From: Unio delphinus
Taxonomy: Eukaryota > Mollusca > Bivalvia > Unionida > Unionidae
DNA length: 64,000 nucleotides
NCBI GenBank assembly: GCA_029339505.1
Contig: JAQISU010000248.1
Location: 998,001-1,062,000, forward strand
Reading direction: 5' to 3'
The notes below the pieces were generated by a model that was not told the origin of the DNA, did not search any database, and saw nothing but the letters and a program-made list of their open reading frames with translations. Positions 37,016-47,888 of the stretch are shown piece after piece; within the stretch, counting starts at the first letter, position 1; every line of letters begins with the position of its first letter. A program made the translations under genes and the position numbers.

Positions 37016-38089
37016 CCATCTCATTTTTTAGTAAACTTTTTTAAAACCTGTTATTTTTGTTTTCTTATTTTTTTTAAAAATATATACAGATGATTTATTT
37101 CTGCACAATTTCCTTTGCCAACTGTTTCCTTGTAGTTGTCATTTCATTTCATAACTACAGTTTGTTCAGGAGGTCTGGAAGTCTTTAAAAATAGGACACT
37201 TTACATTTAAATTTTACAATGCTATAAAATTCTGAGATATTTCTTAGACTATCTTTATTTTATGAATTGTAAACATTTTATATTTTAATGTAATAAATGC
37301 AGTAAGAGAACAAACATGCTTTTTTCCTTGATATCTATCCATGCACAATCATATACATTATATAGTGTCTAATCAACCAATCATGCTTTCTTGGTCTAAA
37401 ATTCCATTTTGGTGTAGGCATCATGGCACCTCTCCTTCTACCAGGAAAGGTCCAGAAAACCATCTTTCAATTATGTTAATATCCAATTATCAGAGCTTAT
37501 GCAATAAGTTCATGACCTTGGATCTTGCATCCATGGTTCACACAACCTTGAAAAATCCTTAAATGTAAGGTTTTCCCTGAAAACTGTTGATGAAAAATTT
37601 GGTTTTATTCTTAGATTAGATGGAAAATTGCTTGAATGTTTCTAAAATCTGTATAAATATCTCAGAGTGAGTACGAAACGTAAACCTAATGTATCATGTT
37701 TTATTGACATGTATTTTCCACATGTATGATGAGGAATACAATTGGATCAATCAAATGAACCATGACAGGATAGTTACCAAATGGAGTAGCATCTCTTTTC
37801 CTTAGTTGTATGTCAAAATGCTATGCATATTTTCTTTTTTATATATACTTGTACAGTGATCAAATTAAATTTCAGTAGAAATAGTACTTTGGTAGTCCTT
37901 AAAAATTTGAAAATAAAATCACAATGGTTGTATCAAACATGGCATTCTGTACTTTTACAATTCTACTGGGATTGATAAGGCCTTGCATTTCATTTTTCTA
38001 CAAGAGAAAGTCATTATGAACTTTATTGTTTCACTGATTTAAGTTAAATTTCTAAACGTTTTTCAGACACTTCATGCTAAATTCATTGG
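37016..38089. other. Non-coding, no recognised feature
   Basis: The 73-codon ORF at 37341-37562 has no domain-like sequence. Confidence 0.35.
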
Positions 38090-38625
38090 AAAAAGGTCAT
38101 GCTTAACCACTTTACGATACTTAAGAGATTTTGTTGCAATTTTGTCTTGTCATGTCTCTGGCATTGTTTATGGTAGGATGAATTGTGACAAGGATTTAAG
38201 AGATTTTGTTGCAGTTTTGTGTTTAAGGTCATGTCTCTGACATTGTTTATGGTAGAATGATTTGTGACAAGGATATGAGATTTTATGTTGAAGGTCATGT
38301 CTCTGGCATTGTTTATGGTAATATGAATTGTGAAAAGGATTTAAGAGATTTTATGTTGAAGGTCATGTCTCTGGCATTGTTTATGGTAGAATGGTTTGTG
38401 ACAAGGATATGAGATTTTGTGTTGAAGGTCATGTCTCTGGCATTGTTTATGGTAGGATGATTTGTGACAAGGATTTAAGAGATTCTGTGTTTAAGGTCAT
38501 GTTTCTGGCATTGTTTATAGTAGCATGAATTGTGACAAGGATATAAGAGATTTTGTTGCAATTTTGTCATGTCATGTTTCTGGCTATGTTTTTGCTAGTA
38601 TGAATTGTGACAAGGATATTCATCT
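38090..38625. repeat. Tandem repeat, 63-79 bp, about seven copies
   Basis: Core: 'aaggtcatgtctctggcatt', 'gtttatggtag(a/g)atga', 'tttgtgacaaggatttaaga', 'gatttt'. Variable unit length comes from presence or absence of a 'gttgcaattttgt' block. Confidence 0.93.
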
Positions 38626-38906
38626 ATTCTGACTTATAATCACAGAAAAATGTTTTACTTGGATTTGCATTCAATAAATCACAAATTCTTCTTAAGTTAC
38701 ATTTCAGGCACTGTTGACAAATTAAATACTAAATTCAGTTTTTTGGGTATATTAATGTTGCGGTAATTAAGCGTGGCAGTAAAAAAAATGTTAAGTCTGC
38801 TCATCTATCCGTTTTCTAGATCATTTCTGTAACGTTTCTATTCGTGGTCTTAAAAAAAGCAGTATAAAAGAGTGAGAAGCAACAAGCTCAAATTCAAAAA
38901 ATAACT

Positions 38907-39232
38907 CGACCACTCTAGTGGTTAGAGTCTGCCACAGAAGTGGGAGGTCATGGATTTGATCCCTGGCTGAGTCATACCAAAGACTTACAAAAATGGTACT
39001 AATAGCTGCCTCGCTTGGCGACCAGCATTAAGAGGTTAGTGTTAGGACTGGTTGTCCTGGTGTCAGGATAACATGATGACAAGAACACATGGGCGGGACA
39101 TCATGCTACATGTCTGCTGCATGATGCCCCAGTGCTAGACATCACTATAAACTACCTCACTGCAGACATCGTAGCGATATGACTGAAATTATTTTAAAGC
39201 TACGTTAAACAACCTAATCAAACAAACAAAAA
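38907..39232 (+). repeat. tRNA-derived SINE, family A, copy 4
   Basis: Well-preserved copy with the A-box region 'ctctagtggttagagtctgcc', B-box-like 'ggatttgatccctgg', full body and an 'aatcaaacaaacaaa' tail. Confidence 0.92.
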
Positions 39233-39305
39233 CATTGCAGACATTGTAGCAATATGATTTAAAGGTTGTTCAAGCTGCATTAAAAATCCAACTCACACAC
39301 ACACA
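39233..39305 (+). repeat. Second tail of the SINE, in tandem
   Basis: 'cattgcagacattgtagcaatatga' (quoted in part), then 'aagctgcatta' and '(ca)n', repeats the last ~60 bases of the SINE body directly after the first tail. Confidence 0.75.
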
Positions 39306-41084
39306 AAATTAAATACAAGGCTAAAGGTTTTGATATAACTGTGGTGACTTGTATCATGTGGATGTACCAACAAAAAGTCTATTATTAATCACAATAATAC
39401 AATCCAAGAATTAAATACTTTTTCCTTTTAAATTTCAATATAAATTCAAGTTGTGTGCACTTTTTATTTCCTGAGATGAATCACTTGAACTAAAAAATTT
39501 GAAGAAATAAAATTCCTGCACAAGTTGAAATTCTCAATTATAATATAATTTATTCTGCAAATTTGAATACTTCTCCCATTAATAAGATTATATAGTCCTC
39601 TATTTCACCTCTGGTCAAAATTAGCATTTTCCATTTTTAAAAAACCCTAATGGAAAATAACCTTCTAGAATTATTATGTTTACTAGATAAAAACGCAATT
39701 ATCATAGAAGGTATGTTGATAAAATTATAATCTAGACTATGGAATATATCAGGTAAGCCATTTATCTTTATAGGGGAATTCCAATAACCTTGATCCAGAC
39801 CAAAATAATTATGTTTACCTCTAATAATAATGATCCTAATAATAATCCCATACACATACCATTTTTGACAAGGTCTGGTCTAGCATATGTTACATTTCAA
39901 TAGCATATAATGAAATTTTTTAAAATAAAAATTAAACACTATCAATGCAGATTAAATATTTATAACATTTACCATTACTCTGTAAATTGTTAGCATCTTC
40001 AGCATCCTATTGATTCTGGACTTAGCAGTTAATGGGTTAAGGTCAAAGAGGCTAAAAGTAGGAAAACTTTCAATACAATAACTCAGTTTGTAACATTGAT
40101 AGCAAAAATACTTCCTTTTTATGTATTAAGTATATTAAATTGCAGACTTATTGTTATAATAGGGCAAAGTTAGTTCAGATTCCTGTAGGAGATGATGGGT
40201 TAGAAGTTTAGCCATGCAATAAACATACTTTTGTTGCATAGATAAGCTATGCCTCTTTTTCTGTGACCTTTTTCATCAGGTCAACTGAAATACTCAATTT
40301 TATTTTTTTTTCTTGGAGTTTAACCTACATTTTCAAACAATCAATGAGATGGTTTATATAAAGTAAACCTTTAATTAATTGTAAAAATTGTACACAGTAA
40401 ACTGCTAATGGCTTAAGACTGCTTTAACTGTTTATGGGCATTTGGCCGAGTATGAGAGTTTTCAGTTTCCATAGGACCTTTGGCAGTTGTATAGTTTCAA
40501 AAATTAGAAGTACACAGCATCATACAACAATGTGGATGTTGATTTACCATTGATTAGAAGTTGATTAGCAAACAGTCCTCCCTCCTCGGCAGTCTTTCAA
40601 GGTTGATTTACGACAACCCGCTTGATGTTCCTTTGATCTGACTACAGAATTTCATAACTTACCTGTGAATCATATTATGGCCATGTTATGTAACTGGCTT
40701 AGCTAAAATAAGGTTACAAGATCCTATGACCATGTTAAATAACTAGCTGGACACCTCATTGTTTGCAAGAGTGGCCTTTCATACATTTATGATGTGGAAT
40801 TATTAGCCTCAGGTTCGAGCACATGTTTGTAGCAATCTGGTTATTGTTCCTTACAACATGACATTCCCTCTGTAAATTCCATTATGGGTTCCTTGTGTTA
40901 AATGTCAAGATGATTTAATTAAAATGTTTTCTTTCTTTTCCAAGTGAAATATTAGATATATGCCAGATACCTGGATCATCTTTGTAAATAGTTTGCATTT
41001 GAGATCAGAAAGACAACTGCTGATGTTTAGATCAATAGTTTTAAGGTCATGGTCACAAGGACTGAAAGTAGGAAAAAGCATTTT
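39306..41084. other. Non-coding, no recognised feature
   Basis: AT-rich. A short duplication 'ccatgtta(t/a)(g/a)taactggct…' lies at about 40680-40745. Confidence 0.35.
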
Positions 41085-41750
41085 TACAAACTACTTGAAT
41101 TAAGTATCCCACCACTTGAATTAAGTATTCAATCCCTTGAATTAAGTATCACATCCCTTGAATTAAGTATCACATCACTTGCTTTAAGTATCACATCCAT
41201 TGAATTAAGTATCCCATCCCTTGAATTAAGTATCACATCCCTTGAATTAAGTATCACATCACTTGCTTTAAGTATCACATCCCTTGAATTAAGTATCCCA
41301 TCACTTGAATTAAGTATCACATCCCTTGAATTAAGTATCCCATCCCTTGAATTAAGTATCACATCCCTTGAATTAAGTATCACATCACTTGATTTAAGTA
41401 TCACATCACTTGCTTTAAGTATCACATCCCTTGAATTAAGTATCACAGTATCACATCCCATGAATTAAGTATCTCATCCCTTGAATTAAGTATCTCATCA
41501 CTTGAATTAAGTATCACATCACTTGCTTTAAGTATCACATCACTTGAATTAAGTATCACATCCCTTGAATTAAGTATCCCATCACTTGAATTAAGTATCA
41601 CATCCCTTGAATTAAGTATCCCATCCCTTGAATTAAGTATCACATCCCTTGAATTAAGTATCACATCCATTAAATTAAGTATCCCATCACTTGAATTAAG
41701 TATCTCATCACTTGAATTAAGTATCACGTCCCTTGAATTGATTTTGCGAA
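41085..41750. repeat. Minisatellite, 21 bp, about 31 copies
   Basis: Core: cttgaattaagtatcacatc c. The unit length is a multiple of 3 and stop-free in one plus and one minus frame, so it gives spurious ORFs of 139 codons (plus, LELSITS repeats) and 94-110 codons (minus, ILNSRDV repeats). Confidence 0.97.
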
Positions 41751-42204
41751 TTGCTAATATTTGACATGATATGACACTAATTTTGATGAAATGCTAGAAA
41801 GTCAAGGTCATAGGGACATATGGGGAAAATGGTTTGAGTTCTATTCCACAAACTGTATCCAAAAATGTATGGATGGTTTGTAATTGGGAAGTAAACAACC
41901 TCCAATGTGTGTGCCCTCCAACAGGCCTTGCTACAGGGGTACATGGGGGCTGAAAGCTTTTGATGACTAATATCAATTTCAGTGAGAGATAAGGGAGGCC
42001 TTTGGAAACCTGTAGTGACTTTTGGGGTGTCAATACTATGGCTAGTGAGGTTGCTTCCAATGCCTCCACATAGTCACATCTGAGCTTGGTTGGTAGCTTA
42101 AGATGCCTTGTGGTTTAGGGGTTCTCAATTACATTGACATACCACCGATTATCTCTTCCTTGGATGTGGAGAAGAAAACATTTTTGAGCTTCTTTATATA
42201 CTAC

Positions 42205-42465
42205 TCTGCTACAGCATATCCCCAAAAAGTAAGGCACCAGGCTACCGCATATCCCAAAAGACTTGAGGTGCCAGGCTACAGCATATTCCCACAAAGTGAG
42301 GTACCAGGCTACATCATATCCTCAAAAAGTGTGGTACCACTGCTACAGAATATTCCCACAAAGTGATATGCCAGGCTACATCATATTCCCACAAAGTGAG
42401 GTACCAGGCTACAGCATATCCCCAAAAAGTGAGGTGACAAGCTACAGTATATCTCCATAAAGTAA
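42205..42465. repeat. Minisatellite, about 30 bp, eight to nine copies
   Basis: Core: 'caggctacagcatatcccca', 'aaaagtgaggtac'. Alternates between 'tatcccca' and 'tattccca' variants. Confidence 0.92.
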
Positions 42466-43807
42466 GGAGTAGAAGGCATCCATCTATCTATTCATGAGAT
42501 TAGTTTGACACATGCTAGTTTATTGCTACTGGAATTAGTTTTGATTAACAGAATTCAATTCTGTCTGAAATAACTATGATTTTCTCCACTCTAGTGATTG
42601 TTTTGCACAAATGCAAACATGTTCCTAAAACCCAGTTTGCATTTCAGTCTGAGCATGCATTTCTGCATGCTCAGAATATTGTGGAGAAGGCATGATAGGC
42701 AAGATGAGTGGTCATGCGGCAGCACATGCAGATAGCAGCTGTCAGCATACTGCACAACTCTAGAGAACTTTCCAATTCCACCTGGCATTGCTGGGATCTC
42801 TGCATGAGCCATATTCTTTATGCAGGTGATCAGCTCAGTTTACACCAATTCATTCAGGGATTAGCTGCATGTGTCATCCCAATTCATGTATATCTTTGTG
42901 TCAAAAATAGTGCTCTCTCCGGCCACATCAGACCTATTTTCTCTTCATGTTCCAAGTCCCATAAGTGAAATCCTTGACAGTCAGGATTTTGGAAATGATG
43001 CTCTACTTTACCCCGTATTCCACATTTCAACAATTTTTTCCTGCATGCACTAAGCAATATATGTTGTGTTTACCAGATTTGTTGATGTGAATAGATGACA
43101 ACAAGCTTCATGTCAGATATGTGGTTTCAGATTTGAAACAAAATCTATTTATAAAGGCAACTCGGCACTTACTATCAACTGATAATATGGAATCATTTAG
43201 CTGTAAATTAGAGCTTCCAACTTGGTATGCCAAAGCAAGGTATATTACCTCCCCTTTGACTGTGATAGAGTAATTTACAGGGTTTGTGTTGTTTCTATTT
43301 TTTATTTTCTCAATAATGTATGTATTTTTTTCTTTTTTCAGCTTTATATTGAAATGTAAAGAATTTAACAATGCTTCTAGTGGAAAGTAGCCACAACAAT
43401 GATTTTGAGGCTTTTTTTTTAACTTTGTATGAGCATTGGGTAAATGTAGGTATAGTTTTATGTATTAGACAATTTTAATAAGCAATTCAATTTATTACTA
43501 TAATTTACAAAGTAGTTTATGCATTGATAAGTTATATCAGTCTCTGAATATTGCATAGTACATAGACTTTTCCTTGTCATCGCAAAGTTTTCCACATATT
43601 TCACCATCTCCCGCTTGCTTTAGTGCTTTGGCTGCAGCAGTTTGTCAGCAGGCTGTCCATCTCCAATATCAGCTTTAAAAAAACTTTGGATATCTTTTTC
43701 AAATTTGTGTCTTGTTGCCCTTATGTAACAGAACTCAGGAGGCTATGTCTTTTGCAATGATGTACAATTCCCCCCCTTGTTCGTGGAACATTACCAAGCT
43801 TTTATAA

Positions 43808-43842
<35 letters not shown>

Positions 43843-44040
43843 ATTTGTTTCCTCACCCTTTGCAATAGTTTTACACTAAAATGTAGCACTCAGTGTTTTA
43901 TTCTTCTGTATAATAAATCTTATGGAACATTTTATGGACTTCAGAACCTTTTGGTTACGATTTGTGATGATGAATTGATAGTTTAAATAATTTTGCAATA
44001 CTAGCATCTCTTAATGCTACATGCTTATATGCTAAAAGAG
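42466..44040. other. Non-coding; one perfect hairpin and a (CT)n run
   Basis: An 11-bp perfect inverted repeat with a 4-base loop lies at 42649-42674, and a (ct)n run at 43811-43839. Open frames at 42.6-43.4 kb have no recognised motif. Confidence 0.35.
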
Positions 44041-44149
44041 ACCACTGTAGAGCAGAGAGGCTTTGGCTTACCACCAGACTCAGTACTTATAAGCAATCCA
44101 TTAAGTCACTACGAAGAACGTCACAAACATAGTCCATTTAGTCTGTACA

Positions 44150-44900
44150 AAACCTAGATATTACTCTGGGCAGTACTCGCACACTGCACCAACATGTCAT
44201 GAACGTATGCATGGCTGCATATCTTAAGCTGAGATGCATCAGCTCAGTTTCCATATATATTTAAGTTGATGCCATTAAAACACTTGTGTGTTCATTAGTA
44301 CTTTCAAGACTGGACTATTGTAACTCAAGTCTGTCTGGTTCGTCTCAATCTCTATTCCAGAAACTTCAAAACACAGCTGTTTGGATCATCCTTTGAGTTC
44401 CACAATCAAAGAACACCTCTCCGCTGCTCTGTACCGTATACTGGCTATCCGTTCGAACCAGCATCAAACACAAAATTTGTTCTCTGTGCTACGTTTCATT
44501 GACGTACTCCAGTCCAGCATACTTATCCGGCCTCACCCATATGTACACACTAGCAAGATATCTAAGCTCTTCTTCTGACAATAGTATACTCATTGTCCCC
44601 ACCGTGAAAATGGAGTCATATGGACATTGTTATTTTGCATACCAGGGCCCGGCGATGTTAAACGAATTTCCCATCAAAATTAGACACAAAGACACAGCGA
44701 TTCCTTTCAAGAATGCTCTTAAAACTGAATGTTTTCCACTGGAAGAACAAACTTAAGGACTATATATAGTTTCCTACATCAGATATTTTCGAAATTATGT
44801 TAAGTTATCCAATTTCATGGTATTTTTTTAAATTTTTTTTAATCAATCATTATAGATGTTCTGAGGCGCGTAGAGCTTTTAAAAATTAGGTGGTATACAA
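44150..44900 (+). mobile_element. L2/CR1-like LINE 3' fragment
   Basis: Disjoint frames carry the end of an L2/CR1-type reverse transcriptase: 'VCSLVLSRLDYCNSSLSG' after an in-frame TAA (44254-44256), 'QKLQNTAV', later 'KMESYGHCYFAYQGPAMLNE' and 'DTAIPFKNALKTECFPLEEQ' with a TAA at 44754-44756. A 3' UTR follows with 'attatagatgttctgaggcg', 'cgtagagcttttaaaaatta' and 'ggtggtatacaa', and a (gta)n tail. At least one frameshift and several stops make it dead. The same 3' terminus occurs at 14885-15120 (minus strand) and about 55990-56045. Confidence 0.85.
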
Positions 44901-44904
44901 TGTC

Positions 44905-45066
44905 CTTGTAGTAGTAGTAGTAGGTAGTAGTAGTAGTAGGTAGTAGTAGTAGGTAGTAGTAGGTAGTAGGAGTAGGTAGTAGGAGGTAGTAGTAGTAGTA
45001 GTAGGAGGTAGTAGGAGGTAGTAGGTAGTAGTAGTAGTAGTAGTAGCAGTAGTAGTAGTAGTATTA
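44905..45066. repeat. (GTA)n microsatellite with ggta variants
   Basis: About 160 bp of gtagta with recurring 'ggtagtag' interruptions, directly downstream of the LINE 3' end. Confidence 0.95.
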
Positions 45067-45196
45067 AAGGGCAAAGGCCTCTTATCATTTTGACCTATCG
45101 TGTGGCACACATATTTGATTGATATTTATAGGGATGCACTGCATCTTATTTGTGTGAGAGCCAGCAAGAAGTATTTGAAGTACACGTACTTAATAA

Positions 45197-45274
45197 CATA
45201 CATACATACACACACACATACATACATACCATTACATACATACATACCATTACCTACCTACCTACATACATACG
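45197..45274. repeat. (ACAT)n/(CA)n/(CCTA)n microsatellite
   Basis: acatacat runs with a short cacaca core and cctacctacc. Confidence 0.9.
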
Positions 45275-45959
45275 GATTATAATCCTGAGATAGCAAAGGA
45301 TGGTATATATTTTGAGAGGTAACAAATACACCAACAAATTTAAAGTCTATCATATTTTATTTTCTTCTTAGATATAGTTAGCCATAATACAATTTGTTTT
45401 CAAATATATAACTTAAACATTTCAACACATTTAAACATATTCCAACCATACTGGCAACAAATAGTGAAATTAATTTAGGTAAGCATAAATTGTAAAATAG
45501 TCCTCTATTCTTGCTTTGGGGTCTAAATATAGAAGTATTTTTCTCAAATTTGGTAACTACCACAATCGTACTCGTAAATTTGATTCAAGACCATCTCAAG
45601 TATGGTTACGAGTAAATTTGTACAGTCCTTTAATCACGAGCATCCAGGTAGGGAGCGTCAGTAAAGCACGAGCGCAAGTGCAATATTTTAAAACAAAAAT
45701 GATACGCACATATAATACTTTGATAATTAACACAGTAGATCTTTACTTGTATACTATATGAACATTATCTCCCTAGTTACGATGCGGACCATTGGTGGTG
45801 AAACGCGACGAGGATGGACGGCACGATATCTGAATGTGTGCCAGGTCAAGCTAACTCCATTAGAAAATCAACAAAATCAAGAAAACCCACAGCAATAGAA
45901 TACTTGTCATAGCTACTTAAAAGACACGCACACTTCTTGAAATGAGTGTGTGCAATTTG

Positions 45960-46267
45960 GATTTAGATTTTTACGTAGCTTTAACAATGATTCAGACGTA
46001 TCTCTAGGATGTCTGAACTGTGTCATTTTATAGTGATGTCTCGCACTGGTTGATCATGCCGCAGACATGTAACATCATGTCCCATCCATTCACATTATCC
46101 TGACACCAGCCCGACCAGTCCTTACACTAATCTCTTAGTGCTGAGCGCCTAGTGAAACAGCTGTTAGTAATATTTTATAAGCCTTTATATGACTCGTTCA
46201 GGGTTCGAACCCGCGACCTCACGCAGCCAAAGCGGGCGCTCAAACAACAAGGCCACTGGAACTGTCT
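45960..46267 (-). repeat. tRNA-derived SINE, family A, copy 5
   Basis: Reverse orientation. Head at 46190-46265 with 'gggttcgaacccgcgacctc' (a perfect palindromic B box, ggttcgaacc) and 'aacaacaaggccac'. Body contains 'tagtgatgtctcgcactgg' and 'catgccgcagacatgtaaca'. Confidence 0.9.
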
Positions 46268-46705
46268 TTTAAAAACGAGACAGTTATAGAGCCTATGTTA
46301 ACAAATAATACGTTACTACGTTATAAATCATTTTCTAAATTGTAAAAACACGGAAGAAATGAAAAGCAAAATCATATTGAGATATGATTTTCAATATTGT
46401 TTAATACACTGGCAATAACATCCTTTATATCCTTCTATAAACGATTTTAAACTGACAAAATATACCACAACAAAGATAGGCAGATAGCCGAAAACTCGGT
46501 TCATCAAAGATATATATCCTATGTTTTGTGATTTAATTTCTGAGCAGAAGTTTGATTGTACGAATCTCAGCAGGCATGACGTGTCAAACAAATTTAGATT
46601 GACCTACATACATGAATGTTTTGTTTTCATATGGGAGCACTGTACTACCATATTAAAGATATTTAAAGTTAATTTACCATACGGAGTACGGTTTGGAACA
46701 TAGGA
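46268..46705. other. AT-rich flank next to the truncated LTR
   Basis: Not similar to the 51772-52096 part of the other LTR, so the LTR homology really stops at 46706. Confidence 0.5.
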
Positions 46706-47786
46706 ACGTAGTAAACAATGCAGGATTACTCATATAGTAAAAATGTATACGCTCAAGTAGCGGAGCTATATTTGAAAAATAATAACAGGACAGATAACTT
46801 ATCTTTCCAGTCTCAAACCATATACTGGGTTCCGCAAACCCACATTAGCCAACGGCTAACAATTTACGAATAAATATATATAATCAACTATTAGTATACA
46901 GCTCCACAGCTGGTACAATAGAACTTCACAGTTTCTACAGACTCCGGACCCTCGGAATACTACGAAACATTAGGCCCTCCAGACACTCTGGTCATTTAGA
47001 CAGCTCCACAGCTGAGTCACCCTTGTCACCCTTGACATTAGACAGTCCGGACGCTAGACATTAGACACTCCGGCACATTAAACAGCTCTGGACACACCAG
47101 TGCATTTAATCACAGCTCCCGACGTTTGACAACTCCGGGCACCCCGGACGTTTAAATCCCTCGTACAAATAGCTGAAAAGATACCCGACACCGTGTACTA
47201 ACCTTGATACAGACATAACGTAATGACGTTATACACGGTAAATTATCAAGACTATTATTATCATAATGACAGGTTCTATAGTACACCTTCCCTGTTTGAT
47301 AATGCTGAATAGTAAACAATTATATTTTAACAAAATATAGCTTTACTTTACCAATTTAAATGCCTCGCGAACAAGAGTATTATGCTGTGTAAAACTATAT
47401 AACAAACATGCAAAGGTAAATATAGTGATACAAAAAGCTATCACTCAGTATCAAAAATGTACTTACCCCTACAGCTAAAGTTGTGCAATTCTCCCTCCCT
47501 CGGATCTATAACCCTATAGCTACAGTCCTTGAAACCAGCCGCTTGTTGACAAAACCCGTAGTAATGTAAAGACCCTTTACATATAGCAAAGTATTTATAC
47601 GGATTCGTGCTCCGTATCAAGAACACTTTGCACGAGCGGCATATAGCGAATTGTACTCACGATTCCGAAGTACAACTGCCCATATAAAAATAAATAAAAA
47701 AAAATCACCCTCGGGTATCGTTGCACACGATAAACAAAACCCGAGTACATGTCTTTCCTAAATAAAAACTACAACATTCCGTGACA
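46706..47786 (-). repeat. 3' LTR of the Gmr1-like element (truncated)
   Basis: Matches 52097-53183 almost base for base. Differences include an 8-base indel in 'ataatgaca(aaatgaca)gg' at 47268 versus 52660, a 2-base indel near 46733, and a few substitutions. The 325 bp that form the sense-strand 3' end of the LTR are absent. Confidence 0.92.
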
Positions 47787-47811
47787 ATACCTCCCCCCTA
47801 AAAAAAAGTGG
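47787..47811 (-). promoter_or_regulatory. Polypurine tract
   Basis: The minus strand reads a T8 run, then AGGGGGGAGG, immediately before the 3' LTR. It is the expected plus-strand primer for LTR retrotransposons. Confidence 0.8.
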
Positions 47812-47888
47812 TATCACTTTTAGAATAATCACGGAATGTGAGATATGAACCATCCAAAATTTGTAGGCTGAACGAAATGATCTGCCCA

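Noticed and set aside
41049..41468. 139-codon ORF with LELSITS repeats
   Set aside because: Runs through the 21-bp minisatellite and is equally open on the other strand; no gene context.
44886..45110. ORFs of poly-Thr/Tyr/Leu type
   Set aside because: Translation of the (GTA)n microsatellite.
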